This document shows positions 35,601 to 47,900 of a DNA stretch of 64,000 bases, piece by piece. This DNA comes from Ampelocalamus luodianensis (taxonomy: Eukaryota > Streptophyta > Magnoliopsida > Poales > Poaceae): NCBI GenBank assembly GCA_036346255.1, contig CM070635.1, positions 42,001,715 to 42,065,714 of the forward strand. The letters are read 5' to 3'. A program made the translations under genes and the position numbers. Under the pieces are notes generated by a model. That model did not search any database. It was not told the origin of the DNA and was given only the letters and a program-made list of their open reading frames with translations. Position 1 is the stretch's first letter. Each line of letters opens with the position of its first letter.

Positions 35601-36783
35601 TAAATGAGTTGTTCTGCACTTGGAACGATATGAGTTCCGGCCAGCTCGTGAACAAAGCCGAGGGGATCTCACCGGTGAGCTTGTTCGAGGAAATGCCGAA
35701 CTCCCGCATTTTGCGCATCCCAGAGAACGCCGACGGCAAGCCACCGGAGAGCTGGTTCATGGACAGCTCCACATAACTGAGACTGCTTAGGTTGCCCAAC
35801 TGCGGCGGCAGAATGGAAACCAAGCCGGCGCTCTTTATGTCCAGCCGCTGCAGCATCTGGAGCATGCCAAGAACCGGCGGGATCGGCCCGCCGAGCGTGT
35901 TGCCGCCGAGTTCAAGAACTCTCAGCTGGGACATCGAGCCGAGGAACTCCGGGACGCCGCCTGCCAGATTGTTGCTGCCAATCCGCAGGTCCTGGAGTTT
36001 TGTCAGCTTCGCCAGCGACGCCGGTACCTTCCCGGAGAACGCATTGACGGACAAGTTGAGGTACATCAGGTTGGGGAGGCTCTCCGGCAGTTCCGGTATC
36101 GGCCCCGAGAGAGTGTTCTGCGATAGGTCGAGGTAGGTGACGTTGCCGCTCTTGAGGACGAACTCCGGGAAGCGGCCGTTGAGGAAGTTGAGGTAGAGCG
36201 AGAGGAACCTGACGGTGGCCATCGGCGAGAACCTGCGGTAATCCGGGTTGGTCAGGTAGTTGGACCCCAGGTCGAAATGCGCGATCTTGGGGAGCCTGCT
36301 GAGCTGGTGCGGTATGGCGCCAGCGAGGTTGTTGTTGTAGAGGCGCAGCTCCACGAGGCCGGAGAGGTCGCCGAGCTGCGGCGGGATGGAGCCGTTGAAC
36401 CCGTTGCTGCCGAGGTCGAGCGAGGCGAGCGAGCGCAGCCGCGAGATGTTGGCCGGGATGGCGCCGGCGAGGTTGTTGCCGTTGAGGTCGAGCTCCGCGA
36501 GGCCCGGGAACGCCGCGGGGTCGAGCGCGTCGAGGTCGCCGCTGAGGCCGAGGTTCCGGAGCCGGAGCTTCGCGACGCGGCCGGCGGCGTCGCAGCCCAC
36601 GCCGCGCCAGGTGCACACCGGCCGGGCGCGGGTCCAGCCGGACAGCGCGGCCGGGTCGGCGAGGCTGGCCTTCCAGGCCAGCAGTGCGTCGGCCTGCGAC
36701 GGCGTCGCCGCCTTGCCGCCGCCGCCGGCGGCGGCAGCCACGAAGACGAGGACGAGGAGGCGCACGGCGGCCGGCTTCGGCAT
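32644..36783 (-). CDS. LRR receptor-like serine/threonine kinase (MIK2/At1g35710-like)
   Basis: Two exons, 36783-33507 and 33011-32644, with a 495-bp intron (GT at 33506, AG at 33012) that splits the Glu codon of the APE motif. The spliced product is 1214 residues and fully open. Order: signal peptide (about 1-25), LRR N-cap with CTWRGVGC, more than 20 LxxLxLxxNxLxGxIP repeats with N-glycosylation sites, a transmembrane helix at about 852-876, then a kinase. Kinase motifs are all present: GKGGFG (about 926), VAVKRF with the ATP-binding Lys (about 946), HRD (1046-1048), DFG (1066-1068) and APE across the intron. It should be a single-pass plasma-membrane receptor whose ligand cannot be told from sequence. 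Relatives act in peptide and wall or immune signalling. The start was chosen because it gives a good signal peptide. A broken relative lies inverted at 21960-22690. Confidence 0.95.
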
Positions 36784-38930
36784 TGGCGGAACGGTGCACG
36801 CCGTGCAGTCGGACCGTTAGGAAGGGGGGGCACGGGGAGTGGAGGAGCACCGGAGCGAGCAACCTCTCAGCTTGCGGCGCGGCGGTCAACGGGGTGGGTT
36901 GACCGAGGCATGTGGGGTTTGGTGGTGCGGCTGGGAAAGCTGGATGAGTAAAGGGTAGTGGGGGAGGAGGCAGTGAGGCATCGTCGCATACCGAATTGAG
37001 GCCGGAAATTTTTCGGGCCGATTTTTTCCGGCTAAGTAGTACGCGGCTGTGCATGCGCATGGCACAGATTATATATGTGCTATTCTGCCTACTAGTTTGG
37101 TGCAGTGCTTTGACTGGCATAAATTGGCAGTGCATGGTGCGCTGGTATTAATCTAGTAGCCGGATTGGTCGGATCCAACCTGGTTTACATGCCTGTGTGG
37201 ATTAGTCCTACGTATAGAATTTACAATTTCAGGCCATGTCAGATGTGTATACCACGGAGAGTTGAGCCAACGGATTAATTTAAAGCTGACTTTTGAGCGA
37301 GGAGGCGAGGACAAAACAAAAGGTAGAACAAACGAGGACAAATTCTGGAGTGACTGGACTAAGCTAGAGAATTGATTCAGTTATAGGAATTTGGCCTTTA
37401 GCAATGGAATGCACAGATTCGCTGTTCACTTTTCATTTTTTTTCCCCCACTAGTGGCTTCTGTAATTGCGAAAGCAGAGTCGCTAGCGTATCTATACGAA
37501 AGTGGGTCGGATGAGTCACGCGCAACTCGCAGGTAACGTAAGCATTTCAACAAACACTTTGCATGCAAGGTTCCTACATGTGTCGCGTGTTTTCTTTGTA
37601 CGTGTAGCATTTATTTATTTATTGAGGGGACGGAAATGCTCAATTCTACTCTCCCCTGAATACGAACTTTGCTCTCTTTTCATGGAAGGAACCTGCTGCT
37701 TCTAGACGCCCCCGCATATGAATTTGCGAGACAGCGGGGGTCAGCAGTGTGATTAGCTACCCTACCGGCAAAAAAGTGTGGTTAGCTTTTTTGTCGTTCG
37801 CTTTGTCCTGCTTACTTCTTTATTGGCGTGTTCTAAGCAGGTTAGGCGTGAATGGACTACTCTTTCGGCAACTAACACCACGCGTGTTCAGCAATTCCAC
37901 TGAACAGACCTATTTCTCCGTTCTAGTTTTACCATAATATCGTCCGTGTTCATCAGGGGAGGTGAATCTCCAAATCAGTTCCAGCGTAGGCTAACTACCT
38001 AGCTACGTCCACTTCACTTTGGGCTAGCAATCGATCAGTGAATCAAAGCGTGAAAAATTGTAGGAAAAATTAGATATATGGCATTGCAAAGTGCACGGTT
38101 TTAAAATATACCACTGAATAGTTCTTTCTTTGAAATATATCATTAAAAAGTGATTGTGTTTGAAGATATGCCATTATGTACTATTTACGTCACTTTTGTA
38201 CGTATTTTTATATGGACGAAAATGCCCCACATGCCATGTCGTGGCAGGGGATTCGGACGGTGGGGGTGCGGCAAGGGGGGTCGTCTGTCGGCTCCTCTAC
38301 GATACTATTTTAGCCAATTCACTCATAAAGAGACTATTTTTATTATTCCATTGCGTAACAATACCATTTTAGCCTAAAAATATTGTACTAGTGCTGTACA
38401 CATGCATATGCATGTACAGTAAGTCATAAGCACGGCAACTATGACCAGATTCGCCAACTAGCTCAGGTTGGCCGATTGTCCCGTCGTACGGGGTGGCGCC
38501 GCGACGCGAAGAGCCGATCGACGCGCGCGCGTGCGGTCGATCTCAGAGTCTGAACGTGAGAACGAACAGCCGTGCCGGCGCGGCATGCACATCGCACAGG
38601 CGAGCGAGACAAGCGCGGCCCACGCGGGTACGCTTAGCCATGTGCGCCGCTCCAAAGGTGGTCCAATTTCCAACCGGGGTGCTAGCTCGCTCGCGCTCTC
38701 TCGTTTTCAGGGAGGAATTCCGGCGGCCAATCGTGCAGCGCGCGCGCAAGGTCAACAGACAACGACTTAACCTGTGGATCACTGATCGCCGGTTTACGAG
38801 GGCGGGGCCTCCGGGAGCCAATGAACCGCGTGCGGTTTGGACTTGTTTGGATCGGGCCGGCAGAGTTAAGCGCTCCCTCCTGTTGACCATTCACTTTTAT
38901 TCGTGGGTTTTACCGTTGTTTTGGAAGTCG
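36784..38930. other. Upstream region of the receptor kinase and intergenic DNA
   Basis: The first few hundred bases right of 36783 should hold the kinase promoter and leader; they are GC-rich and I see no distinct TATA box. Further right, 38060-38400 contains phrases such as ATATGGCATTG and ATATGCCATT that look like the end of a degenerate repeat. 38456-38930 is GC-rich with overlapping ORFs on both strands and no recognisable product. Confidence 0.4.
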
Positions 38931-40351
38931 GCATGATTACATGGATCTATCTGTTGTAAAAAGTATAGTTTTAGTAAATATTCAGAATTAAATTCAGCAT
39001 AAATTATGACAATTAAAGCATATTTTCAACAGCATTTAAATGACAGAAAAAAAAACATAAAAGCTTGCATAATTTTCATGCCAAATTACCAGGATAACAT
39101 GTTTAAAAGATAAGACATTAAAATATATAAAATCAGCATATTGCTAAGATTTATAATGTATGTTGCTCTCAGATATCGGGCTGCTCAAGATTAAATCTTA
39201 ACCTCCTCGCCACTTGGGTCAAAAATAATATCACAAATTAAATATAACAATTCTTTGAAATAAATTAGGCCTTGAGCTCAAATAAAATCTTGCTTGTCTA
39301 ATTAATCACTTAATGCATATCATCAAATCTGACTTCACTGGACTGAAAGTAATTGATTCTAGCACTTAAGAAATCAATTGACAATAACGTATAACAATAA
39401 CCGAAAGGTATCACAGTGAACAGAATTGATCTAATAATCACAGTGAACTGAGACTGGTCAAAGATGACAGTGAACAGAGACTAAACAAAGGTCACAGAGA
39501 ACAGAGACTATATATATCACAGTGAACAAACAAGCATATATGACACAATAAACAGACAGTAAGTAATCTCAAGCTCAATACCAATTTATATCAAATTGTT
39601 GTATTCAATTCTCACAATGACCCAACTCCTCGTTGAGCGCTAAACCGATCCCACAAATATTACTAAGTAAGGTCTCCCAGTGCTAGACAATAGTACATAA
39701 TTAACTCAACTAGCACGGTGCACTGAGCAGAGTAATGAAAAACTGAACAACAGTAATACTCACAATGCGGATAGCACTCAAAGCCCACCGAGCAGTAAAC
39801 TGGTCAAGGCACGCCGAAGGCGCTGACTCGAAAAACCAATCGTCCCGATGTGCCACGTTTGAACAGACAAGGTCATCGGAGATACAATGTCAATCCATAA
39901 TTCGGGACACATCAAATTTGCGAAGACAAGGTACAGGGAATTGTCGCACAAGAATCACCAACAAGATGCACCGGCTGAATGCACCAAGAAGCACCAATCA
40001 CAAGAAACCGAATGCTTCTTCCAATTCAGGACCAATCCATAGTCTACTGGATTAATCCACCAATTTGCGCAAGTACCAATTTCCACACCGACCAACCAAT
40101 AGAGGGTAGGGCGCAAGAAGAGGAGCAGACGGGATGCGCAAGATCGAGACTGGACCTCACCATTAACGGCGTCAAGCCACCAGGGTGGAGCAGCAGCTTC
40201 AAAAGCCAAGACTAAATCCCAATCGGAGGAGAAGAAGAAGCACACAAGGGGAAGAAGCTCACTATTTTTTGGGGTTGAAAAGGGAGAGGAGCTACCACTT
40301 TTGTAGAGGAGGAAGCCGGAGGGGTGGCACGGCTGCTGTGAATGGCCGTAT
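38931..40351. other. AT-rich intergenic DNA
   Basis: No supported gene. It contains the short tandem array at 39411-39530, and the stretch 39765-40215 has weak ORFs on both strands without recognised similarity. Confidence 0.4.
39411..39530. repeat. Degenerate 27-bp tandem array
   Basis: The word TCACAGTGAAC (or one-base variants) starts at 39411, 39438, 39465, 39492 and 39517, giving spacings of 27, 27, 27 and 25. Between them an AGAGACT-type word recurs in later copies. It is a small diverged minisatellite. Confidence 0.7.
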
Positions 40352-40960
40352 GTAAGATCAAGGAGGCCGACTAGAGGGGGGTAAATAGGCGGTTTAAAAA
40401 AATCTTTGGCTAAAACTGAGTTTATAATGCGAAAGAGTAAATCAAATCGGTTTTACACAATTAAGGCATAAAACAACTAGTTTCACTAAGTGCACCAACA
40501 GTCTAAGACTATTGATAAAGATAGCAATCATCTCAATTTAATTCTAAGAATGTAAATTGCACAAAGTAAAACACAAGAGAACAAACCACAATGACACAAT
40601 GATATTTTACCGTGGTGTTCGGAGACTTGCTGGTCTCCCCTAATCCACATTGAGGCAAACCCAAACGAATTGGACCGACTCCACGAATTAAGCCAAACAC
40701 CTCAATTCAACTAGTGGTGGCTCTTTCCTGCTCCGGGTAGGTGAGCTCCAATCTTCACAACACGCCGAGCCTCTTCAGATAAACCAAAAAACACTATCTG
40801 GAAAAAACATACCGCCTACTAGACTTCGGTACTACCGCTCTCTAGTAGTACCGTTTCTCATGTGCGGTGCTACCGATTTCCAGAGGTTTAAAAATCAAGA
40901 AAAACACCCTCTCTGGAAAATACGTACCGTCGTGTAAACATCGGTGTCGTAGTGCTCCAC
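40352..40960 (+). repeat. LTR-like retrotransposon fragment
   Basis: It begins TGTAAGATCAAGGAGGCCGA and soon reads CTAGAGGGGGGTAAATAGGC, then TTTTACCGTGGTGTTCGGAG near 40608. These phrases are familiar from grass LTRs. No partner LTR or coding region is next to it, and its right end is not defined. Confidence 0.5.
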
Positions 40961-41710
40961 ATCGGTCATCTGTGGGCCAGATCGACGGAGAGGTAAGTTA
41001 TATACAAATCTATGTTCTGTTTTTTGGTTATACCTTACGTTCCGCTAACATCATGTCGTTCTCCCATCAGGTCCGTCGGGATGCAACACTTCTGCCATCT
41101 GTACCCCGTACACAGACTAGCGCCCCCCTCGGTCATCTGCACTGCACATCCGGGAGGTACGAGATTCTCAGTTTACGTCCATGCTATTTATTTTGACTAA
41201 CATCATTCTGTATTGCAGCCTTCGGTTGACCGTGGGGTGATAGCCATCCGTCCAGTGACGAGGATACGGGACTCCCAACTCCTACAAGGCAGCAAGCAGT
41301 ACACAAGGTTGGAGCATACGCGGGGTTTGGAGCGTACACAGGGCAGAGCTCCTCTGGGCACGCTGGCACACTGTACGTTGTCCAAGGCCAGAGCTCCTCT
41401 GCACAACCGGAGTGGCAGACATCGTACCTTGGGGGTGGACAATTCAGGAGTCGATTTATACACTCCCTCGTTCATGACTTCATTGCAGGTGACCCCTAGT
41501 TCATCATGTCTCAGCAGGACGATATCGACGCTTACCTGACTTAGCTTACTGGTACACCTCCGCCCACTCAACAGACTCAACGGTCTCCGTACCCCCTCCG
41601 ATCCGACAAGCGCTCTCCGGACTGGCTGGCGTATCCCACGGGACATGCTCAACACAAAACAAATACACAGACGCAGCGAGCAGAGAGTAGTGACTCAGAC
41701 GAGTGAGTCA
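40961..41710 (+). pseudogene. Unidentified exon-like remnants
   Basis: Three GC-balanced blocks are separated by AT-rich pieces bounded by splice-like sites: one ends at GAGAG/GTAAGT near 40995, one lies at about 41071-41156, and one begins after GCAG at 41219. The last reads through a Gly/Ser/Gln-rich stretch (TSYLGGGQFRSRFIHSLVHD in one frame) and ends after a polar tail near 41706. The layout is like the C-terminal part of a transposon-related protein, but I cannot name it. Confidence 0.3.
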
Positions 41711-41872
41711 TATTGTATCCCGTGCACCCCAATCAAATAGAACAATCTTTGTTAATTTATCAGTTTAATGTGGATAATATTCTTTAACATTGTATTGCAT
41801 CACATGCTAGATTATATATTAATTAATCTGTCTCTAACTATCTTTACTCTTTGTCTCGAGCTGGAGAAGGAG

Positions 41873-41965
41873 GCTACATGACTATTTAATTTGCGGTTGC
41901 TAACTATTTAATGTAATTTGCGGTTGCTAACTATTTAGTTTGTTAGCTATTTAATTTGCTAACAT
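41873..41965. repeat. Short tandem repeat
   Basis: Units of CTATTTAAT(GTA)ATTTGCGGTTGCTAA follow one another two to three times, with a final diverged copy ending TTAATTTGCTAAC. About 27 bp per unit. Confidence 0.7.
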
Positions 41966-43074
41966 CTCACACGCCTAATCCAGATTAATTTTTGCGGCAT
42001 TGTATTTTTATGTCTATTTGCATAACTTACAGCAGGTCCTATTCTATGACCCACTGAATCAGTTAAGACAGAGCCACAAGAACCAGCAAAAAATGCTTCA
42101 TCACCAAACTCTCAAGTGCTCACTGCTCACAAAATTTTTGCATGTGCTAATTAATTTGTGTCCGGCCGGCCACGAGCCACAAGACCCAGCTAATTACAAC
42201 GTGGAGCGGCATCCGGCCCATGACCGGCTGGACGATGAGATGTGTCGCGTCGACATCGTGTCCGGCCGCTGACTGTGCGGAAGGAGCTTCAGTTTTGCTA
42301 TTTCGTTGCGACGACCGCTACTTCCGTAATAAAACATCACAATCGTGCTATTTGCGCCAAAAATTCCTTCTTAAAATGTACATGCAAATGGATATAAATT
42401 TGTAGAGGTGATCCCACTTGTCTAGTATCCTATTCGCCGTGAATCCATGATCAAACAACTCTGGTACATTCCTTGCTCATGAGTACAGTACAAACGTTCC
42501 CGTTGAAATTTTATCCACACCTGTCACCTCAGTCCGTTTTGTTGTTTTCTTCGTTCTCATATTCCATGTCAAGCCAATCTCTTACAGTTTCATACTATCA
42601 ACTCAATACTTTGCTTGCTATCAACCTAGCTATCTTCTCAGAGAGGAGTTTTCGTTCGCCGTAAACATGGACATCAGATTCTGAACGCTACCTTCAAACT
42701 TAAAAAGTCGCTGGACAAGATCCCATGAACTCAGCATCAGCATGCCGAGATGGCAAACGGCAGCAGGGTTAGCGTATGCATGCATCACCTTGGGAGCGAA
42801 GTGATGGACTCTTCGACCCTAATCCTCGGCCCTCGGTTCCTGGTGGCTAGATCAGATCAGATATATCGCAGACAGTCAGCCGTTATATGCTGGAAAAGGA
42901 GCACAGATAGCCTTAAGTCAAAGGAACAAGCACTTCGCCAGTACAGGTACATGATGATCTGCTACCTAGGAATCACACGGAACCACAAGGCACTTGAATA
43001 AATCTCTAGAGAGAGAGAGTAGCAAGAAGCACATGGAACTAAGGACAGAGAAACAGCAAGGACAGCCAGTTTAA
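41966..43074. other. Intergenic DNA without recognised features
   Basis: No ORF with recognisable similarity, no terminal repeats and no RNA gene seen. Confidence 0.4.
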
Positions 43075-43235
43075 GTAAGGAATAAGTCCAGTTTACTCTC
43101 TCTAACTATTAGAAAAGTCTAGTTTACCCTTGAAGTACAATACCGTTTATTTAACCCCCCTAAACTTGCTAAATCCGGTCAGTTAACCCCTCGGGCTGGT
43201 TTGAAGGGGTGGTTTTGCACACGTGGCCTCTCATT
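43075..43235. mobile_element. Terminal region of a Mutator-like element (possible)
   Basis: Repeated phrases of the kind AGTCCAGTTTACTCTCTCTA, AAGTCTAGTTTACCCTTGAA and GTTTATTTAACCCCCCTAAA are characteristic of grass Mutator-like terminal inverted repeats. No opposite end was found, so this may be one arm of a truncated element. GC-rich sequence follows (43236-44100), as in gene-capturing Mutator-like elements, but its ORFs are not recognised. Confidence 0.4.
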
Positions 43236-44205
43236 TGTCCCAGTCAGCATGTAGGCGTCCCAGTCAGCATGCCATGTCCCATTTCTTCTTCATCTCTAAC
43301 TTCTTCTCCATAGAGCTCCTTCGGCTCAGGCGAAGATGGCAACGTCGACGAGAATCCTCATGCGTTCGATCTTGAGGTCGCGCATGGCCTCCAGGCGCTG
43401 CTCCTCCAGCCGTGTCGCCTCCCTCTGCCTCGCTGCTTCCACCCGCTCGTACATCCCCGCCAGCCTACCCAGTAGCCGCCACCTCCGTGCACCCTCTCCC
43501 TCCAGTTTTGTGATGATGCCCTGAGGAGGAGCTCACCGGCGACAACAACACCGCCGTCCTCGCTTTGCCCGGCACCGGCGGCAGGCGAGCGAAGCCGCAC
43601 CGTTGTCCTCGTTCTCCTTCTTCACCTTGGGCATGCGCGCCGCGCGCGACGCCGGCCGGGGCGGAGGCGATGTCGAAGAGCGCGCAGAGGTGGTCGAGCG
43701 AGCCTCCCCTGGCTGCGCCCGGTTGCTGGCGCCTCCCCTGGCTCACACGCCTCCGGTGGCTCGCCCGGCCCCTGCATGATTGGCCCCATGTGGCTTGTGC
43801 CCGGCGCCCTCGACTTGGCTTGGCTTGCTCCCTCGGCCCATCATGGTGATGTCACTCCCTCCAACAACCGCCACCGCCTCTCCGGCCCGTGTGCCACCTC
43901 GCGGCGTTTCTGGCCACTAGCGCAAGCCCGCCCCTGCTCGCTTGAGTCCAGCCCACTGGCACATGCTCTTGGCCTCGGTCTCAGGCCCCTCGCGGACGCC
44001 GCGCTCGCCAGCAACCACCGACGTCGTGCGCTCGCCGACGGGGCCATCCTCCGCAACAACTCATTATATGCAATGGATGACAACACCACTGAAGAGTGAA
44101 GAGTATGGATTATTTCAAGACCATGATGCCTAAAAAAGTCAAGAGTACACTAAGCAAGCACATACAAATAATTTATGATCTACCTGATTTATATGAACAA
44201 TGACA
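43236..44205. other. GC-rich intergenic stretch
   Basis: Many overlapping ORFs on both strands, up to about 107 codons, come from composition; none shows a known domain. A short duplication CCCAGTCAGCATG occurs twice near 43240-43270. The stretch could be captured gene sequence of a Mutator-like element. Confidence 0.3.
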
Positions 44206-44222
44206 CACTACTACAAAATAAG

Positions 44223-44650
44223 CTATACTAGACGCCTCATCACATACGGTTCCTTTGGGACTGTCTGTGTTGTAGTTATCACAGATAGTTCCTTAAGAAC
44301 CGCATGTGATATGTAATTATCACAGTCGGATTGTAAATAGAACCGTCTGTGATAATCGCAAAGATCATAGACGGTTATTATTAAGAACCGTCTATGAATT
44401 ATCACAGACAGTTCTATTTACAAACCATCTGCGATAGTGCAACATCACATATGGTTCTTAATGAGAGTCATCTGTGATGGCTCTCTGATTTTACCATGGC
44501 AAAATCAGGGAGTAAGAAATATTCTAAGTCACAGACGGTTTTTAATACAAACCGTCTGTGATGATATACTTATCACATATGGTTATCAAAAATCGTCTAT
44601 GATATGTCATCACAGACGGTTTTTGTCTGAAATCGTCTATGATTTGCAGC
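44223..44650. repeat. Left subterminal repeat array of the CACTA element
   Basis: Many copies, direct and inverted, of an ATCACAGACGGTTTTT-type unit and its variants (CACATACGGTT, CACAGATAGTT, AACCGTCTGTGAT). These correspond to the subterminal transposase-binding motifs of En/Spm-type elements. Neighbouring inverse copies can form hairpins. Confidence 0.85.
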
Positions 44651-44756
44651 ACGAGTTCGAAAAATTTTGAACGCGTGCGCGGGAGGCAAAATGTTTTGGC
44701 GTTGTCCTTATATATTATAATCACCTCTAGCCTTGTCTTCCATCTGATGTTGTGTT

Positions 44757-44939
44757 GTGTCGTGTATGGTGGTGGGCGCAGTGGATATGAGCGAGGACTC
44801 GATGGAGAGCTCCGAGGATATGGCGACGCCGAGGGCTGCCGCGTCCGAGGCGGATGAGGAGGAGAAGAAGGCGGTCGTGTCGGAGGTGCCCGTGGAGCGT
44901 GCGATTGAGGTGGTTGAGGTGGATGGTACCGGGGTGTAA
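44757..44939 (+). pseudogene. Acidic ORF inside the CACTA element, cut by the solo LTR
   Basis: A start at 44757 or the Met at 44766 opens a frame rich in Glu, Ser, Ala and Val (SEDSMESSEDMATPRAAASE, then EADEEEKKAVVSEV). The last codons and the stop at 44937-44939 lie in the solo LTR. If the LTR and one copy of its CGGGG duplication are left out, the same frame stays open from 48406 for 24 more codons to a stop near 48453, and a GTGAGT splice-donor-like site overlaps that stop. It may be a captured exon or a family-specific ORF; I do not recognise it. Confidence 0.4.
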
Positions 44940-47900
44940 CATCTCGATTCTGGACTCGTGTTTCAAATGTAAGAAAATGTGTAGAAATTAAAACTTTTTC
45001 TTGCATCTTGAAGATTTGAACAATTCTATAATTCTTGTAAAGGAATTGTGGGAAATCAAAAATCAAAATCCCTAAATGACTAAAGTCAAAAACCTCCTTG
45101 GGGAAAATCTTGTGTCAAACCCCTGAAAATAATTTTCCTTAGTTCTAGGCATGCTATGTGACACCTATGAATTATCTTATGATTTTTATAAATTATTTGA
45201 TAATTTTTGGAGGCAAGTCAAACCAATTTTTCAATTGATCAAACCCTAGAACAAGCTTTCTGAAATTTTTGGAGAAAAATGCAGTGCATGAAAATCTCTG
45301 GAAAATTTATACAAGATAGATCCTAAAGTCAGCAACCTCCAGTTAAAATTTCATGATTTTTGGAGTTGAATTGCTATCTCTAAATATTCCCCAAAATTTT
45401 AGCTCAAAATTTAATCCCTAAGTCAGCCACTGTTCCTTGGGTTCGAGCCAGTCTTGGGCTCGAGCCAACTGACTCGGTCGAACCATCTAGTGCTCAGCAC
45501 AGCTATTCAAAGCGCACCATCATTCTCAACCGTTGGATGCAGATCGTGCGGCTCACGCCTGTCCCGCTCAGCCCGAGCCGTTCAAACGCGCCAGCTATCG
45601 CAGCCATTGGATCTCAATCCAACCATCCCGATTGAGTTCCATCGCAACCATCCCTTTTTAATCCAACCGCCAAGGAGTTTGGGTCCGTGACTCATGGTCC
45701 GGCTCAGCCCACTCGCGCACTTCCGACCGAGCCGCTTTGTCGTCGCTGACTGGTGGGGCCGCTCGCATTGCTGGTCATCTTCCTCCTCCCGCTCGTGCAC
45801 GCGCCAGTGCACGGGACGTGGGAAGGGCAGTGCCGTCGTCATCCTCGTGCCCCTCTTGCCAACGGGTCTTCGCCCATTTAATGCGCGGCAATGGCCGCTC
45901 CCGAAAGTCTCCTCTTTCTGTTCTTTACCTGCTCCCGTCGCTCGGCTTGCCCATGACCGCGAGCTTGCTTGGCTAAAGACCCGTTGCCCTCTCGGCTATA
46001 AGTAGCCACTCATCTCTCCCTTGCCTCCCTTTCAACTCCCTTGAGCCTTGTCAAGCACCTGCGTTGCTTGCTCGAGCTCAATTCCCAAAATCCCTAAATC
46101 GCCATTGTCGGTCGAGAGCAAGCTTCATTGTTCTTGGTGTTCCAGTGGTTCAATTGTGAATCTTTTTGCTCCCTCTTGAGTTTGGTTTAGAAATAGACTT
46201 TAAATGTTGCTCTAAAAATTGCATTTAACTTGTAAATTGCATAACTAATTCTCTGTAAATTCTTTTTGAGTGAATCCAATTTTGTTGGCTTCCTCTAATA
46301 ATTAACTTGCTGTTAAAATTGGTTTTAGGCATGTTACTATTTTTAAAAGAATTGCAAGTACAATTAACTTGTGATCTTTTTCATGTCTTTGGAAATTCAT
46401 AAAAGATGCATCCTAGCTCCAAATGAGGTGAATCCAATTGGGTTGTTCATCTTATGAGGTTCTTGATTTACCATAAAAATTTCAGCAGCACCACCTTTCT
46501 AGAAATTTATGCCAAACAATTTAATTATGATGAACAGTAACAGATTGCATTTTTCAAGCTGAGCTGAATTGTTTTGATCATAACTTTTGCATTGAGAATC
46601 CAAATCAGTTAGTTCTTGTTTCTAAATTCATTATAAATCATTTTCTTGCTGCTGTAAAATTTTCAGGGCATTCAGAGAAAGTTGGTTTTTGAGTCTTTTC
46701 GGTATACTTCGTTCTTATCGGTTCTTTTTCGCTTTTTCGTTAGGTGCCGATGAGTGCGTTGATCTCGAAAGTGTCCCTCTGCAGCATACTGAGCATATCC
46801 AGCAAGGCAAGCAGTTTGATCATGTTAATCCTATTATTTTCAAGCCTAAATATCTTGTTTGCAACTTGTATGTATGTAATTGCTATTTTGTTGTTAAATT
46901 ATGGTTTGATTAGTGGATCCTTTAGTTGCATAATCTGTAGATAAATGATATTCCTCTACTACCTGAGCCTAAGTTATTTGCTGTGATTAGAGTTCGTTGG
47001 ATGATCTCTCGTCACTTAGTAGATACGAGTTAAACTGCTTAAACATGCTTAGCTATCGATAGTATTGGACGATCATCGACTTAGTCGATGATTTTGATCA
47101 CACAAATATAATTATATCTCCAATATGTCCAGCACTTGTACTTTGTTAATTTGTAAGTCAAAAGTAAAAATAAAAATTGTTTTGCGACTTGGGCACAATG
47201 GATGTTGGTGTGATCTGTTGGGTGTGATTGGAATGGTGCCTAAGTCCCCAAGGACCGAGTTACTTGTGTCACTAAGCTAAGCGCTTATTGCGTGCTAACC
47301 ATACGAGGGGGATATGAGACCCCTCTTGACTAAGTACTTTGGGAGGTGTTAATTCGGGGTCGTAGGTGGTTAAAAATGTTTTTATAAGAGGAAGAGCACC
47401 CGCAGTTGCTTCGGCTGGGCCGGTGCACCCTACCCTTTGGGTTGTCGCGACTCTTAATTAGCATCATTCATTGGAAATGTCTCAAAGGACTTAGCCGTGC
47501 CGGCATACCTAAGGTAGTGTGCTTCATCATGTGGCAAAAGGCAGTCTGGCGTGTTGGTACATTGGTACACCCCTGCAGGGTTAAAACTATTCGAATAGCC
47601 TCGTCCTAGGTTATGGACATTGCTTGGTAAGGTCGTGCAACAAATAGACTACAACATTTTAAAAACTTAAAACTTGACATGGGTGGTATGAATGGGTAAT
47701 TCATGCTATTGTTGTGGTGACTTTGGGGTTAGTCACTTCCAGGATGTTGTTGTCATCTATCTATTGTTATTATGTTGTTCTTGTTGTTATTTAAACAATA
47801 AAAACAGATTGTAAACTTGCTTTTAAAATGTATTACATTATTGCAAATAAGGATTGCTTTGTGCTAAAAATGATCCATACAGCCTGCACTCAAATAAGCT

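Noticed and set aside
35912..37135. 407-codon minus ORF overlapping the receptor kinase start
   Set aside because: It is an alternative frame of the GC-rich first exon, with Arg/Pro/Gln-biased composition and no domain; the kinase frame explains the DNA.
44223..44650. CRISPR-like array of repeats
   Set aside because: Repeats are in both orientations with no fixed spacers and lie at a CACTA end; they are subterminal transposase-binding repeats.
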